From Microcoleus sp. CAWBG506 (GTDB taxonomy: Bacteria > Cyanobacteriota > Cyanobacteriia > Cyanobacteriales > Microcoleaceae): a stretch of DNA of 64,000 bases. The notes below the pieces were generated by a model. The model searched no databases. It saw nothing but the letters and a program-made list of their open reading frames with translations, and was not told the DNA's origin. Each line of letters starts with the position of its first letter. Positions within the stretch are counted from its first letter, which is position 1. The translations under genes and the position numbers were made by a program. Positions 14,462 to 24,963 of this stretch are shown one piece after another. The stretch spans positions 62,001 to 126,000 of the forward strand of contig JAHREW010000003.1 of the NCBI GenBank assembly GCA_020883125.1, given 5' to 3'.

Positions 14462-17400
14462 ATGCCCCGTCGCCAAGACTTACAAAAAATTCTGCTAATT
14501 GGTTCCGGCCCAATTGTGATCGGTCAAGCGTGCGAGTTTGACTATTCGGGGACGCAGGCTTGCAAAGCTTTGCGAGAAGAAGGTTATGAAGTAGTGCTGG
14601 TGAATTCCAACCCAGCTACCATTATGACCGATCCAGAAACAGCCGATCGCATCTACATCGAACCCCTAACGCCACCGATCCTCGAACAAATCATCGCCAA
14701 AGAAAGACCACAAGCAATTTTACCGACAATGGGCGGTCAAACAGCCCTAAATTTAGCCGTCGCGGTCGCTAAGAATGGCGTTTTAGAAAAATACAACGTT
14801 GAGTTAATTGGCGCTAAGCTACCAGCAATTGAAATGGCAGAAGACCGACTGCTATTTAAAGAAGCGATGGCGCGCATTGGAGTAGCTGTGTGTCCTTCGG
14901 GAATTGCCAACAATCTAGATGAAGCCAAAGCAATTGGGCACCAAATCGGTTCTTATCCGTTAATTATCCGTCCCGCTTTTACAATGGGCGGCACGGGAGG
15001 AGGCATTTCTTACAATCAAGAAGAATTTGAAGAAATGGCCCAAGGTGGCATTGATGCTAGCCCCGTATCCCAAATTCTGATCGAACAATCTTTAATCGGT
15101 TGGAAAGAGTACGAACTAGAAGTGATGCGGGATTTAGCAGATAATGTGGTGATTATTTGCTCGATCGAAAATATAGACCCGATGGGCGTTCATACCGGAG
15201 ATTCGATCACAGTCGCGCCGGCTCAAACCCTGACAGATAAAGAATATCAGCGCCTGCGGGATGCTTCGATTAAAATCATTCGGGAAATCGGAGTTGAAAC
15301 GGGCGGTTCTAACATTCAATTTGCGGTGAATCCGGTAAATGGAGATTTCATCGTCATTGAAATGAACCCCCGCGTTTCCCGTTCCTCGGCTTTAGCCTCA
15401 AAAGCAACAGGATTTCCCATTGCGAAAATGGCGGCAAAATTAGCAGTGGGCTACACCCTGGACGAAATTTCTAACGATATTACCAAGAAAACTCCTGCTT
15501 CTTTTGAACCCACCATTGACTACGTGGTGACGAAGATTCCCCGATTTGCGTTTGAAAAGTTCCCCGGTTCTGAACCGACCCTGACAACGCAAATGAAGTC
15601 AGTGGGAGAGGTAATGGCGATCGGGCGTAGCTTCAATGAATCTTTCCAAAAAGCGCTGCGAGGATTAGAAACTGGTCGGGCGGGTTTCGGTTGCGACAAA
15701 CCCGAAAAGTTGCCTAGTTTGGAACAAATTCGCGCCGGATTGCGCACGCCAAATCCCGATCGCATTTTTACAGTTCGCCACGCGATGATGATGGGAATGT
15801 CGGTGGAAGACATCTTTGAACTCACAGCAATTGACCCTTGGTTTTTGGACAAAATGCAGGAATTGCTGGAAACTGAAAAGTTCATGAAGCGGACCCAGCT
15901 CCAGCAGTTGACGAAAGATACAATGTTTGCCATCAAGCAGTTGGGATTTAGCGATCGCCAAATTGCTTACGCGACCAAAACATCAGAAGATGAAGTTCGC
16001 ACTTATCGCAAAAATTTAGGCGTAACACCGATTTACAAAACCGTTGATACCTGCGCCGCCGAATTTGAAGCATTCACGCCTTATTACTATTCTACCTACG
16101 AATTGGGAACAGCAATTTGGGAATTAGGCGATGAAGAAAAGAAGATTTCAGCAGTGGCTCACAGTCTCAGCCCAGAGTCAGAAGTTTTGCCTTCTACTAA
16201 GCGCAAAGTGATGATTTTAGGCGGTGGTCCTAACCGCATCGGACAGGGAATTGAGTTTGATTACTGTTGCTGTCATGCTTCCTATTCCCTAGGAGCAGAC
16301 GGGTTTGAGACAATCATGGTTAACTCCAACCCAGAAACGGTTTCGACGGATTATGATACCAGCGATCGCCTGTATTTTGAACCCCTAACCAAAGAAGATG
16401 TTCTCAACATTATCGAGGCGGAAAATCCAGAGGGAGTCATAATTCAATTTGGCGGACAAACCCCGTTAAAATTAGCACTGCCTTTACAAAAAGCCCTCGA
16501 AAATCATCCAGATGTACAAACAAAAATCTGGGGAACTTCGCCGGATTCCATTGATACTGCTGAAGACAGAGAAAGGTTTGAAAAAATTCTGCGACAGTTG
16601 AATATTCAGCAAGCTGCTAATGGTTTGGCCCGCAGTTTTGAGGATGCTTTAATCGTAGCTCAACGGATTGGTTATCCAGTAGTGGTGCGCCCCAGCTACG
16701 TGTTAGGCGGCCGAGCCATGGAAATTGTTTATTCCGATACGGAATTGGAACGTTACATGACCTATGCGGTGCTGGTAGAACCAGACCATCCGATTTTAAT
16801 TGACAAGTTCTTGGAAAATGCGATTGAGGTAGATGTAGACGCGATCGCCGATATTACAGGAAATGTCACCATCGGGGGTATTATGGAACACATTGAGGAA
16901 GCGGGAATTCACTCCGGCGACTCTGCTTGTACCATCCCTTACCAAACACTTACTGAAGCAGCTTTAGAAACAATTCGACACCAGACCGTGGAATTAGCCA
17001 AAGCCCTGAAAGTGATCGGGTTGATGAACATTCAATTTGCGGTTCAAGGAGAGCAAGTTTTCATTTTGGAGGCGAACCCGCGGGCTTCTCGAACAGTGCC
17101 TTTTGTCTCCAAGGCGATCGGAGTACCCCTAGCAAAAATGGCCTCGCGGGTAATGTCTGGTCAAACTCTGGAAGCTTTAGGTTTTACTAAAGAAGTTGTA
17201 CCAATTCACGTTTCGGTGAAAGAAGCCGTACTACCCTTTGCTAAGTTCCCTGGAACAGATACTTTGTTAGGGCCAGAAATGCGATCGACCGGCGAAGTCA
17301 TGGGGATTGACACCGATTTTGGCAAAGCCTTCGCCAAAGCTCAATTGGGTGCTGGACAAGTGATGCCACTGTCAGGAACTGTACTGGTTTCCATGCGCGA

Positions 17401-17767
17401 TCGGGACAAACTACCAGTTGTACCAGTTGTCAAGGAATTCTTGGAATTAGGTTTCAAAGTAGTAGCAACTCACGGTACTCGCAAAGTATTGGAAGAGCAA
17501 GGTTTAGATGTAGATTTGGTGTTAAAACTCCATGAAGGGCGGCCGAACTTGTTGGATTCGATCAAGAACGAGAAAATTCAACTAATTATCACCACACCTT
17601 CTGGTGAAGAATCCCGCGCCGACGGCATCTTTATCCGTCGCACAGCATTAACCTACAAAATTCCGATTATTACCACCATTGCCGGTGCGAAAGCGACGGC
17701 GGCGGGAATTCGATCGCTCAAATCTAACCCAATGGAGGTAAAAGCAATTCAGGATTATTACCCCTAA
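14462..17767 (+). CDS. carB: Carbamoyl-phosphate synthase large subunit
   Basis: Makes carbamoyl phosphate from bicarbonate, ammonia (from the glutaminase subunit CarA) and two ATP, feeding arginine and pyrimidine synthesis. The 1101-residue chain has the full internal duplication. The first ATP-grasp half begins [20 protein letters not shown] (about 8-27), with a carboxyphosphate domain to about 400 and an oligomerisation region to about 560. The second half begins [20 protein letters not shown] (about 588-607). An MGS-like allosteric domain follows from about 955, where UMP or ornithine would bind. Length is normal to slightly long. carA is not in the window, so the subunits are encoded apart, as in other cyanobacteria. 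The gene stands alone. Confidence 0.97.
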   Translation: MPRRQDLQKILLIGSGPIVIGQACEFDYSGTQACKALREEGYEVVLVNSNPATIMTDPETADRIYIEPLTPPILEQIIAKERPQAILPTMGGQTALNLAVAVAKNGVLEKYNVELIGAKLPAIEMAEDRLLFKEAMARIGVAVCPSGIANNLDEAKAIGHQIGSYPLIIRPAFTMGGTGGGISYNQEEFEEMAQGGIDASPVSQILIEQSLIGWKEYELEVMRDLADNVVIICSIENIDPMGVHTGDSITVAPAQTLTDKEYQRLRDASIKIIREIGVETGGSNIQFAVNPVNGDFIVIEMNPRVSRSSALASKATGFPIAKMAAKLAVGYTLDEISNDITKKTPASFEPTIDYVVTKIPRFAFEKFPGSEPTLTTQMKSVGEVMAIGRSFNESFQKALRGLETGRAGFGCDKPEKLPSLEQIRAGLRTPNPDRIFTVRHAMMMGMSVEDIFELTAIDPWFLDKMQELLETEKFMKRTQLQQLTKDTMFAIKQLGFSDRQIAYATKTSEDEVRTYRKNLGVTPIYKTVDTCAAEFEAFTPYYYSTYELGTAIWELGDEEKKISAVAHSLSPESEVLPSTKRKVMILGGGPNRIGQGIEFDYCCCHASYSLGADGFETIMVNSNPETVSTDYDTSDRLYFEPLTKEDVLNIIEAENPEGVIIQFGGQTPLKLALPLQKALENHPDVQTKIWGTSPDSIDTAEDRERFEKILRQLNIQQAANGLARSFEDALIVAQRIGYPVVVRPSYVLGGRAMEIVYSDTELERYMTYAVLVEPDHPILIDKFLENAIEVDVDAIADITGNVTIGGIMEHIEEAGIHSGDSACTIPYQTLTEAALETIRHQTVELAKALKVIGLMNIQFAVQGEQVFILEANPRASRTVPFVSKAIGVPLAKMASRVMSGQTLEALGFTKEVVPIHVSVKEAVLPFAKFPGTDTLLGPEMRSTGEVMGIDTDFGKAFAKAQLGAGQVMPLSGTVLVSMRDRDKLPVVPVVKEFLELGFKVVATHGTRKVLEEQGLDVDLVLKLHEGRPNLLDSIKNEKIQLIITTPSGEESRADGIFIRRTALTYKIPIITTIAGAKATAAGIRSLKSNPMEVKAIQDYYP

Positions 17768-18151
17768 ATTTCCATCGCCCTTCCCTTTTTGAGCCATGGC
17801 TGATTCACATTTTGCTTAACCAAATCAGGCTTGACATTAGGGTGGGGCGTAGGTAGAAATTAATTTTCGGGTAGTAGAGTAGATCGATCGCCATTGATTC
17901 AATCCTCATCAAAAGACGGCCCCCAGATAAATCAGGGGGCTAAATTATCAAAAAAATCTCCTTATGCTGACACCTAGGCTCAGAAAACCAGGTTTTATGC
18001 TTGAATACTTGGTTGTGATTCCCAGGAGAAACCAGGCCATTGAAAATCCAGTCTATAGGAACTTTCGTCCGCCTCCGCAAACAACCGAGAATATTGCGTA
18101 TACCTAAAACAAGATAAATTTAAACGCAGTCAAAATTCAAGTAGCGAAATG
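17768..18151. other. Intergenic spacer between convergent genes
   Basis: A 384-bp gap between carB and the zinc-ribbon gene. It has a strong short hairpin at 17919-17940 but no gene or RNA that I can support. Confidence 0.5.
17919..17940. terminator. GC-rich hairpin between convergent genes
   Basis: GCCCCC (17919-17924), a 10-base loop and GGGGGC (17935-17940). In the minus direction TTTT follows after four bases; in the plus direction the flank is A/T-rich. It is a possible bidirectional terminator for carB and the minus-strand gene, but lies 150-210 bp from both stops. Confidence 0.35.
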
Positions 18152-18550
18152 TTAACGAGAGACTCCCTGGGAATTGCCACTCCCACTCACCCACTCTAAA
18201 AATCCTTGAAACGGCTGCTGTCGCGGTAAGGATTGTTCCGTCGTCACGATCGCAAATCCCAGAAATACAGCACTTCCCAACAGAGCTAACAACGGGAAAT
18301 GCTTCCCAAGCCCCAAATCGCGCTGAATGCGAGCTAGAGGCCTGCTCTCGCGCCTGAGCATCTTCCCCACCGTTAATTGTTTCAGGCTAAAAGGATCGCG
18401 GACAAAATGGCCACTCCAACTAATTACCAAATGGGAATGACAGTGAGGACAACTGAATAGTCCGCTAACCATCCCCACAGCGCCGACGATGCTGGAACGG
18501 TTGCAAATCGGACAAGTGACAGAATGAGTGTTGTAGGTGGGAGCGTTCAT
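18152..18550 (-). CDS. Small zinc-ribbon membrane protein, unknown function
   Basis: A 132-residue protein from the ATG at 18548-18550. An N-terminal CPIC (about 13-16) and CPHC (about 34-37) pair forms a likely four-cysteine zinc ribbon. A basic region with KMLRRESRPLARIQRDLGLG (about 71-90) comes next, then one hydrophobic helix (about 93-112) and a short polar tail. It is therefore probably membrane-anchored with the zinc ribbon in the cytosol. The frame extends nine codons further upstream, but MNAPTYNTHSVTCPIC looks like the natural start. I do not recognise the family. Confidence 0.65.
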   Translation of the reverse strand: MNAPTYNTHSVTCPICNRSSIVGAVGMVSGLFSCPHCHSHLVISWSGHFVRDPFSLKQLTVGKMLRRESRPLARIQRDLGLGKHFPLLALLGSAVFLGFAIVTTEQSLPRQQPFQGFLEWVSGSGNSQGVSR

Positions 18551-18675
18551 AACTGTTTTTCTTGAGTAAAAAACCAATAACTAATAGAGAGCCTGCGCTA
18601 ATGCCTAGGGCATAGACCTAAAGAGGTACTTTTCCTTAATTCCTAGTTTACCTCTGATATCCGCCAGATCGGATC

Positions 18676-19482
18676 TCAATTCATTGTAAAACCTTTAAAT
18701 TTCCAATCCTGTAAACTATGCAAGTCTCCGCCACAGGTGAGGTTGTATTGAAGAGGAGTAATGGTAATTTTATGGTCGCGAATAGCTTGTACATCCGTAG
18801 GAATATCTCGCAAATCAGAGGTTTCTGAGGTTTCTTCCACATCTTCTAACAATTCCCCAGCTAGCCAATAATAAGTTTTGCCGCGGGGATCGGTACGCTT
18901 TTGAAATATATCGAAATAGCGGCGAATACCTTGACGGGCGATCGCAACTCCGGTAATTTCTGCTTGTTTAACCGCTGGTATATTCACATTCAACAACATC
19001 GGTTTTGCCATAGGTTGTTTTTCCAACTGTGAGAGCAAACTCACGGCAAAATTTACTGCTGGCTCAAATTCCAAAGAAGCATAGCTCGCAAGGCTGAAAG
19101 CTATGCTGGGAATGCCTTCCATAATTCCTTCCATCGCCGCCGAAACCGTCCCAGAACAAATGATATCCGTTCCTAAATTCGGACCATGATTAATACCGGC
19201 CAGAACAAAATCTGGCGGTTTGTCCAGTAAAGCCCACAAAGCTAGTTTCACGCAGTCAGCGGGAGTACCCGAACAAGCCCAAGCTTTGACTGCTGGGTCA
19301 AAAATAGATTCGACAATTTCGGCGCGGATGGGTTGGTGCAGGGTGAGGCCGTGACCTGTCGCCGACCGTTCTCTGTCGGGACAAACTACGCTGACGTCAT
19401 GACCAGCGGCGGCGAGTGCGTTGGCGAGGCTGCGAATGCCTTGTGCAAAGATGCCGTCGTCGTTGCTAATTAGAAGTTTCAT
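18676..19482 (-). CDS. surE: 5'/3'-nucleotidase SurE
   Basis: A 268-residue SurE-family phosphatase that removes phosphate from 5'- and 3'-nucleoside monophosphates and is linked to stationary-phase survival; cytosolic. It starts [11 protein letters not shown] with the metal-binding Asp pair at 8-9, then [14 protein letters not shown] (about 35-48) with the conserved Ser. [21 protein letters not shown] (within about 94-114) includes the third metal-binding Asn. The NVNIPA segment near 162 is also conserved. Length is at the usual upper end of the family. It is divergent from pheS and separated by 188 bp. Confidence 0.93.
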   Translation of the reverse strand: MKLLISNDDGIFAQGIRSLANALAAAGHDVSVVCPDRERSATGHGLTLHQPIRAEIVESIFDPAVKAWACSGTPADCVKLALWALLDKPPDFVLAGINHGPNLGTDIICSGTVSAAMEGIMEGIPSIAFSLASYASLEFEPAVNFAVSLLSQLEKQPMAKPMLLNVNIPAVKQAEITGVAIARQGIRRYFDIFQKRTDPRGKTYYWLAGELLEDVEETSETSDLRDIPTDVQAIRDHKITITPLQYNLTCGGDLHSLQDWKFKGFTMN

Positions 19483-19643
19483 GAAAAGTTTTGTAGGCCA
19501 CAGGACAATACTAAACTAAATTCAAGTCTGGCGATCGCTTTGGTCTATAATTACCAATTACCGATTAAAATCTCAAATGTAAAATCAACCAGCCACTCGC
19601 ACTCAAATTGCGCTAAACTCAACTTGGCTCCAACAGCCATCAA

Positions 19644-19671
19644 TCTAAAATCTAAAATCTAAAATCTAAAA
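19644..19671. repeat. TCTAAAA heptamers running into the pheS start codon
   Basis: Four exact TCTAAAA copies at 19644, 19651, 19658 and 19665. The last A of the last copy is the A of the pheS ATG. There is no Shine-Dalgarno. Other TCTAAAA arrays lie at 34712-34739, 60104-60131 and about 60871-60905, each just upstream of a start codon. Confidence 0.9.
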
Positions 19672-20675
19672 TGACTGTCCAGAAGAGCGACATTGAAACC
19701 CAACTAGAAACCCTCGGACAAGAAGCCAAAAGTGCGATCGCCACCACCAATACCCTCGAACAACTAGAACAGTTGCGCCTCAATTACCTTGGCAAAAAAG
19801 GTCAACTCTCTCAAGTTTTAGGCATGATGGGCAAACTGCCGCCAGATCAGCGACCGAAACTAGGTGCGATCGCCAACACCGTCAAAGAAGGCCTACAAAC
19901 CGATTTAGAAGACAAACGCACCTCCCTCCAAACCGCCCAAATTCAAGCCAAATTAGCCTCAGAAACCCTCGATGTCACCATGCCTGGGATTTTTCGCCCC
20001 CAAGGCAGAATACACCCCTTAAACAGCGTCATAGACCGCGCTTTGGATATCTTTGTTGGCCTCGGCTACACCGTAGCCAACGGCCCAGAAATGGAAACAG
20101 ACTATTACAATTTTGAAGCACTAAACACCCCGCCAGACCACCCAGCGCGGGATATGCAAGATACCTTTTATCTCCCAGGCGGAAACCTGCTGCGAACCCA
20201 AACATCCTCCGTGCAAATTCGCTACATGGAACAGCACAAACCCCCGATTCGGATTGTCTCTCCAGGCCGCGTTTACCGTCGCGATACCGTCGATGCTACC
20301 CACGCCGCCGTCTTCCATCAAATTGAACTTTTGGCCATAGATGAAGGGCTGACCTTTACTGACTTGAAAGGCACAATCAAAGAATTTTTGCGACAAATGT
20401 TCGGGCAAGATTTGCCAATTCGTTTTCGCACCAGTTATTTTCCGTTTACAGAACCTTCTGCCGAAGTAGATTTGCAGTGGAATGGTAAATGGCTAGAAGT
20501 TTTAGGATGCGGCATGGTCGATCCTAATGTTCTGAAAGGAGTTGGTTTAGACCCTGAAAAATACAGTGGTTTTGCCGCCGGTTTTGGTGTCGAGCGATTC
20601 GCAATGGTACTGCATGAAATTGATGATATTCGTCGGGTTTATGCCAGCGATTTGCGATTTCTACGCCAATTTTAA
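19671..20675 (+). CDS. pheS: Phenylalanine-tRNA ligase alpha subunit
   Basis: Catalytic alpha subunit of the (alpha-beta)2 phenylalanyl-tRNA synthetase. The 334-residue chain has an N-terminal coiled coil for tRNA binding (about 5-90) and a class II core (about 105-334). Family marks include [10 protein letters not shown] (motif 1 area), [20 protein letters not shown] (about 146-165), [12 protein letters not shown] (motif 2) and [20 protein letters not shown] (motif 3, ATP-binding Arg). pheT is not adjacent, as in many cyanobacteria. The ABA4-like gene follows 27 bp downstream and may be read through. Confidence 0.96.
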   Translation: MTVQKSDIETQLETLGQEAKSAIATTNTLEQLEQLRLNYLGKKGQLSQVLGMMGKLPPDQRPKLGAIANTVKEGLQTDLEDKRTSLQTAQIQAKLASETLDVTMPGIFRPQGRIHPLNSVIDRALDIFVGLGYTVANGPEMETDYYNFEALNTPPDHPARDMQDTFYLPGGNLLRTQTSSVQIRYMEQHKPPIRIVSPGRVYRRDTVDATHAAVFHQIELLAIDEGLTFTDLKGTIKEFLRQMFGQDLPIRFRTSYFPFTEPSAEVDLQWNGKWLEVLGCGMVDPNVLKGVGLDPEKYSGFAAGFGVERFAMVLHEIDDIRRVYASDLRFLRQF

Positions 20676-20702
20676 TTAACAACAATAGAGCAGTGGTTTA
20701 AT

Positions 20703-21161
20703 ATGACACCAGAACTAATTTTTACAGTAGGAAACCTGTTCGTTTTGCCCTTCTGGGCAATCATGATTTTACTACCAAACTGGGGAATCACTCGAAAAGT
20801 GATGAATTCCTTCCTCCCCTTTGTAGTGCTCGCCCTGATGTATATCTATTTGTTTGTTACCAGCATCACCCCAGAAAATGCTGCCGCTTTGTCAAATCCC
20901 AAACTAGCAGATATTGCCAAATTTCTTGGGGAAGAAACCGCCGCAGCTACAGGATGGATACATTTTTTAGTGATGGACTTATTTGTCTGGCGTTGGATTT
21001 ATTTAGAAGGACAACGCACGGGAGTTTGGACGATTCATTCCCTCGCATTGTGTCTATTTGCAGGCCCGATGGGATTGCTTTCTCACATTTTAACTAATTG
21101 GATAACTCAGCAATTTTTCCCTAGTTCGGAATCACCGACTACCACCATAGTCAACGAATAG
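20703..21161 (+). CDS. ABA4-like (DUF4281) membrane protein
   Basis: A 152-residue membrane protein with four hydrophobic helices (about 4-24, 33-53, 80-100, 112-135). It resembles the ABA4-like family, whose plant member is needed for neoxanthin formation in chloroplasts. Markers include the N-terminal LPFWAIMILLPNWGITRKVM and ATGWIHFLVMDLFVWRWIY with a conserved His and Asp. In cyanobacteria the role is not established; a carotenoid-related role is an inference from plants. The ATG lies 27 bp after pheS. A MITE-like element occupies the convergent gap to the next gene. Confidence 0.8.
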   Translation: MTPELIFTVGNLFVLPFWAIMILLPNWGITRKVMNSFLPFVVLALMYIYLFVTSITPENAAALSNPKLADIAKFLGEETAAATGWIHFLVMDLFVWRWIYLEGQRTGVWTIHSLALCLFAGPMGLLSHILTNWITQQFFPSSESPTTTIVNE

Positions 21162-21263
21162 AATTTTATTAGGTAAAATCAAATGATCGAGTGCGTCAGT
21201 AGAGTTTAGTGAACAATTTTTAAATTTCGGGAACTGACGCACCTTACCAATTCTGCCCATGTT

Positions 21264-21367
21264 ATACCATTTTCATAAATTCCTACTACAGATGTAGTTC
21301 AAAGCCCCCCCTTAGTAAGGGGGGGTTGGGGGGGTAAATATGTAGCGCTACTTTATGAAATTGGTAT
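21264..21367. mobile_element. MITE-like element with 16-bp terminal inverted repeats
   Basis: A 104-bp segment bounded by ATACCATTTTCATAAA (21264-21279) and TTTATGAAATTGGTAT (21352-21367), which pair with one mismatch. Inside is a hairpin of seven C (21305-21311) and seven G (21319-21325) plus a GTAGCGCTAC palindrome (21343-21352). It carries no gene. Its right end touches the TAA stop (complement of 21367-21369) of the TPR gene. Confidence 0.65.
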
Positions 21368-22701
21368 TACGAAGTCCTTTGCAATTGCTTGTTAACCTTG
21401 AGAATTTTTTTATCAAAATACTCTTGTCTGTGTCCCAATCTTTTAGCCACATCCAAGGCTTTTTGATAAGCTTCTAAAGCTTTGTTGTAAGTTTTCATCT
21501 CCTGATAAACTTGACCAAGATTATCATAAGCATTCATCAATCCATACAAGTTATAAGCCCGTTCTTCTAACAGTAACTGCATTTGATAAATCCGCAAAGT
21601 CGGTTCCCACTGTTTTTGCGATCGATAAAGCAATGCTAATTTTTCCAAGGCTTCGCTAGCGTGGGCATACTGTTGAATGGGGACGGCTAAATTGTATGCT
21701 TCCTGATAGTATTGAGCCGCTAAATTGATTTGACCTAGGGTTTCGTAATCCGCAGCGATCGCAATTTTTAGCGGTGGTACAGCGTTAGGATTTTGCAGAT
21801 TCATATATACTGATACCAATTTCTCCCTAGCTGCGATCGCCTTCAGATGTTGTTTTGATTGATGGTAAACATAGGCCAACTGTCTCAGAGAATCCACCTC
21901 AGTGGGAGGAGTTACAGCCACAGGAGGCGCACCATCTCCAGCCACCACCGCCGGAGTCGAAACCACAGAGTTTGCAGCAAACAAAGCGCGATTTTCCTGA
22001 ATTAAACTTGCCAATTCCTCATACACAGCAGCAGCTTTTTCATAACTCAACCAATTGATATGAATTAGCCCCATCGCCTTTAAAGTCTGACCCTCAGCCA
22101 AAATATCCTGTTGCTGCCGCGCATTGTCAAGAATTTGTTGATAAACTTCTATAGTCGGCCCCTTAGCACGCACTTGTTGAAAAGCAGCAGCCAAAACTCG
22201 CAGTAAATCAATATCGACCGGTACCTGAGATTTGACTTGTTTTTGAATTACTTGGAGCCGTTGAGTAATAAACTGTAATTCAATGGTTTTACTGTTACTC
22301 CAAGCCACACTTCCTACCCGACTCAAAGCAGCAATTTCCACCGCCTGGCCCAGATAGCGTCGCAGGCGCAATTCTCGGAACCAAATATCAAAAGCACCCA
22401 CTCCATCTCCAGCTTGCAGTTTAGCCAATGCTTCTAAGTTTAAGCCATCTAAAGCCACGCTCAATTCATCCCGCTGAGTGCTACTCAAAGATTCATTCGT
22501 GGGAGTTAACGGATCGGGTGTGGTAATCTCTAACGGATTAGGAGAAAATTGATCCAAACCTGGTGGAGTGGTTTGAGCGCTAGCAATTGAACTAGCACAT
22601 AGCCACAAGAAAAGCAAGCACCCGATGGGTACAGAAATTCCCATCCTCAAAATTTGGTGGGAGCGAACCCCTATCGATTCCGGAAACATCAAGTTTTGCA
22701 T
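21367..22701 (-). CDS. Exported TPR-repeat protein
   Basis: A 444-residue protein with an N-terminal signal sequence (hydrophobic core about 22-42, likely cleavage after ASSIASAQ) and a Pro/Thr-rich stretch to about 75. Helical tetratricopeptide repeats follow, clearest from about 265 to 430, for example AYDNLGQVYQEMKTYNKALE. It is expected to be a periplasmic protein-binding scaffold; partners are unknown. The frame starts at 22701, but an internal Met at codon 20 (22642-22644) precedes the signal sequence directly and is equally plausible. That choice would widen the gap to the divergent phytase-like gene from 21 bp to 78 bp. The stop codon touches a MITE-like element. Confidence 0.75.
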   Translation of the reverse strand: MQNLMFPESIGVRSHQILRMGISVPIGCLLFLWLCASSIASAQTTPPGLDQFSPNPLEITTPDPLTPTNESLSSTQRDELSVALDGLNLEALAKLQAGDGVGAFDIWFRELRLRRYLGQAVEIAALSRVGSVAWSNSKTIELQFITQRLQVIQKQVKSQVPVDIDLLRVLAAAFQQVRAKGPTIEVYQQILDNARQQQDILAEGQTLKAMGLIHINWLSYEKAAAVYEELASLIQENRALFAANSVVSTPAVVAGDGAPPVAVTPPTEVDSLRQLAYVYHQSKQHLKAIAAREKLVSVYMNLQNPNAVPPLKIAIAADYETLGQINLAAQYYQEAYNLAVPIQQYAHASEALEKLALLYRSQKQWEPTLRIYQMQLLLEERAYNLYGLMNAYDNLGQVYQEMKTYNKALEAYQKALDVAKRLGHRQEYFDKKILKVNKQLQRTS

Positions 22702-22722
22702 ATCTACAAAACGGTATATATT

Positions 22723-23985
22723 ATGTCACAAAGATGGCACAAAAGCCAAGAATTGAACCAAAACAGCCCAATAAAAATTACCGCACTGAGCAATTATTGG
22801 GATTTTAAGAGCCTGGGCGATCGCTTTTTACGCTTATTCAGTTTAGCCTTAATTTTGTTAACTATTTGCACAGCTTGTGCACCGCCTCCCGCAGCAGCAA
22901 AAGACCGCTCTTTCCCGGAAATGTCCCTAGAATTTCTGGGAGACTACGAATTACCAAAAATTAATTTTGAAGGAGTCCCCGTCGGAGGCTTATCAGGAAT
23001 TACCTACGACTCCAAAGGAATGAGCCCAGGGACTTCCCAAGCTTATCGTTTTTACGCTATTTCCGACGACCCCAGCGAAAACGGAGAAGCCAGATTTTAC
23101 AGTCTCCGACTAGACCTCAAATTAGGAGATGCAGCCAATATTCGTCTGAAAAAAGTTGCTATTGAAGCTGTTACTTCTCTCAAAAAAGCAGATGGCCAAA
23201 CATTCTCTTGGGGTGCAATCAATCCTGAAGGTATCGCTCTTTCTCCACGCAATTCCGTCTTTGTCGCCAGCGAAGGTGTCACTCACGTTGGCATTCCTCC
23301 CTTTGTGGGAGAATTTGACCTCAAAACTGGTAAGTGGCTCGGGGAATTACCAATTCCCCAGCGTTATCTTCCCGATGCTAGCGATGAGAAACAGCAGCAA
23401 GGAGTCTTAGATAATTTGGGATTTGAATCTCTGACAATTGACCCCGAAACTTTTAGTCCAGGCGGTCTCGATCCGTTTCGTTTGTTTGTGGCCACAGAAG
23501 CGCCTTTAATGCAAGACCTAGACCCGGAAAATGCTAGTAAAATTCGGATTCTACATTATATCCTAGTCAACAAAACACCGCAATTAATCTCGGAAAATCT
23601 TTACACTTTAGACCAAGTTCCTTTAAGTATTTTAAACGGTTTAACAGAATTAGTAACTGTTGGTGGCGGTCAATTTTTGAGTTTAGAGCGTTCCTTTGGG
23701 CTTTCAGGATACGGCGCGCGGATTTATCAAGTTGCAGTGGGGGCTGCTACAGATACTTCGAGAATCAAGAGCTTCAAAGGGGGGTCGTCTGTAGTTGAAC
23801 CTGTGAGGAAAAAATTGCTATTAGACTTGAGCGAATTAGGAATGACCTTGTATAACTTAGAAGGAATGACCTTGGGACCGCGCTTACCAGATGGTAGCCA
23901 AAGTTTAGTTTTAGTCAGCGATGACAGTTTTGATGAAGCACAAAAAACTCAGTTTATTTTGTTGAGTCTCAAAGGCCAATATTAG
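22723..23985 (+). CDS. Exported esterase-like/phytase-like protein
   Basis: A 420-residue protein with an N-terminal export signal (hydrophobic core about 39-53, ILLTICTACAPPP). The Cys in that region may be a lipidation site, though the box is atypical. The rest (about 68-418) matches the esterase-like domain of phytase family proteins, a predicted beta-propeller. Typical segments are GGLSGITYDSKG, FYAISDD, NPEGIALSP and GFESLTIDPE. Substrate and activity are unproven. The ATG at 22723 is chosen over an upstream start whose extension would overlap the divergent TPR gene. Confidence 0.75.
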   Translation: MSQRWHKSQELNQNSPIKITALSNYWDFKSLGDRFLRLFSLALILLTICTACAPPPAAAKDRSFPEMSLEFLGDYELPKINFEGVPVGGLSGITYDSKGMSPGTSQAYRFYAISDDPSENGEARFYSLRLDLKLGDAANIRLKKVAIEAVTSLKKADGQTFSWGAINPEGIALSPRNSVFVASEGVTHVGIPPFVGEFDLKTGKWLGELPIPQRYLPDASDEKQQQGVLDNLGFESLTIDPETFSPGGLDPFRLFVATEAPLMQDLDPENASKIRILHYILVNKTPQLISENLYTLDQVPLSILNGLTELVTVGGGQFLSLERSFGLSGYGARIYQVAVGAATDTSRIKSFKGGSSVVEPVRKKLLLDLSELGMTLYNLEGMTLGPRLPDGSQSLVLVSDDSFDEAQKTQFILLSLKGQY

Positions 23986-24037
23986 GCGATAGGGGCTGGC
24001 TATCATCGCTTCTGGACAATCAAATCCCGTCTTTGTG

Positions 24038-24059
24038 GAATAGGCCCGAAAGCCTGTTC
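24038..24059. repeat. GAACAGGC hairpin, copy 2 (imperfect)
   Basis: GAATAGGC, a 6-base loop and GCCTGTTC, between the phytase-like gene and an alpha/beta hydrolase gene. It has one G-U type mismatch from the family consensus. Confidence 0.7.
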
Positions 24060-24108
24060 CACAAAAATATTATAAATCAGTTAACTTTAAATAAGTTTAA
24101 TTACAAAA

Positions 24109-24963
24109 ATGCCAACTCGTCACACATTAGTTTTACCAGAAATTGAAATTTCTTACCTAGAATGGCTGCCAAAAACAGCATCACAACAAGTTCCACGCTT
24201 GCTGTTGTTACATGGTTTAGCAGATAGTGCAGTTGTCTGGACGAGTCTGGGAAATTATTTGTCAAACCGCTACCATATTGTAGCGCCAGATATGCGCGGA
24301 CATGGAGAGAGTAGCAAACCAGATATCGGCTATACTTTTGAAAGTGCGATCGCCGATTTAGAAGCTTTGATGGCACACCTTAACTGGCCTCATGCTCACA
24401 TTCTCGGACATTCTTGGACGGGAAAGCTAGCGCCAATTTGGGCTAGACAAAATCCCGATCGCTTTTGCAGTATGATTTTAGTAGACCCCATCTTCATCAC
24501 CAAACTTCCCGCGGTGATGAAACTCACCCTACCACTTCTTTACCGCAAATTAGATTGTCTCAAATGTATGGGCCCCTTTGCAACTTTATCCGCAGCGGAA
24601 ACAGCAGCCAAACTCTCAGGAGAATACGCAGCTTGGAGTCAGATGCAACAAATGGTATTCCAACAGCAAATCGAGCAAAAATCCGATGGTACTTGGGGTA
24701 GTAAATTTGTGATTCCCGCCCGCAATCAGATATTTACAGAAGTGATGCAAGTTGCTGGTTTAACTGAAAATATTCACATTCCCACTTTGTTAATCCAGCC
24801 AGAAAAAGGTGTGAATCGCATGGATTGGCAAACCCAGCCCTATCAGAGATACTTGAAAAGTCTTACCATACAGAAAGTACCGGGAAATCACTGGTGTTTT
24901 TTGGTAGAAGCAGCAACTTTTAATCAGACTGTGGCCGAATTTTTAGATACAACAAAATCATGA
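24109..24963 (+). CDS. Alpha/beta hydrolase
   Basis: A 284-residue alpha/beta hydrolase, cytosolic. The oxyanion-hole segment is LLLLHGLADSA (about 31-41). The nucleophile elbow is GHSWTG with Ser102. Asp (PDMRGHGES region and later strands) and a C-terminal GNHWCF with the catalytic His (about 263-268) complete the fold. The position after the nucleophile that is usually Gly is Thr. The substrate is unknown. The 3' end overlaps the start of the GDPD gene by 4 bp (ATGA), so the two are translationally coupled. Confidence 0.83.
   Translation: MPTRHTLVLPEIEISYLEWLPKTASQQVPRLLLLHGLADSAVVWTSLGNYLSNRYHIVAPDMRGHGESSKPDIGYTFESAIADLEALMAHLNWPHAHILGHSWTGKLAPIWARQNPDRFCSMILVDPIFITKLPAVMKLTLPLLYRKLDCLKCMGPFATLSAAETAAKLSGEYAAWSQMQQMVFQQQIEQKSDGTWGSKFVIPARNQIFTEVMQVAGLTENIHIPTLLIQPEKGVNRMDWQTQPYQRYLKSLTIQKVPGNHWCFLVEAATFNQTVAEFLDTTKS

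Noticed and set aside
17880-17915. Possible tRNA T-arm (GATTCAATCCTC)
   Set aside because: No acceptor stem, anticodon arm or paired 3' end could be found around it.
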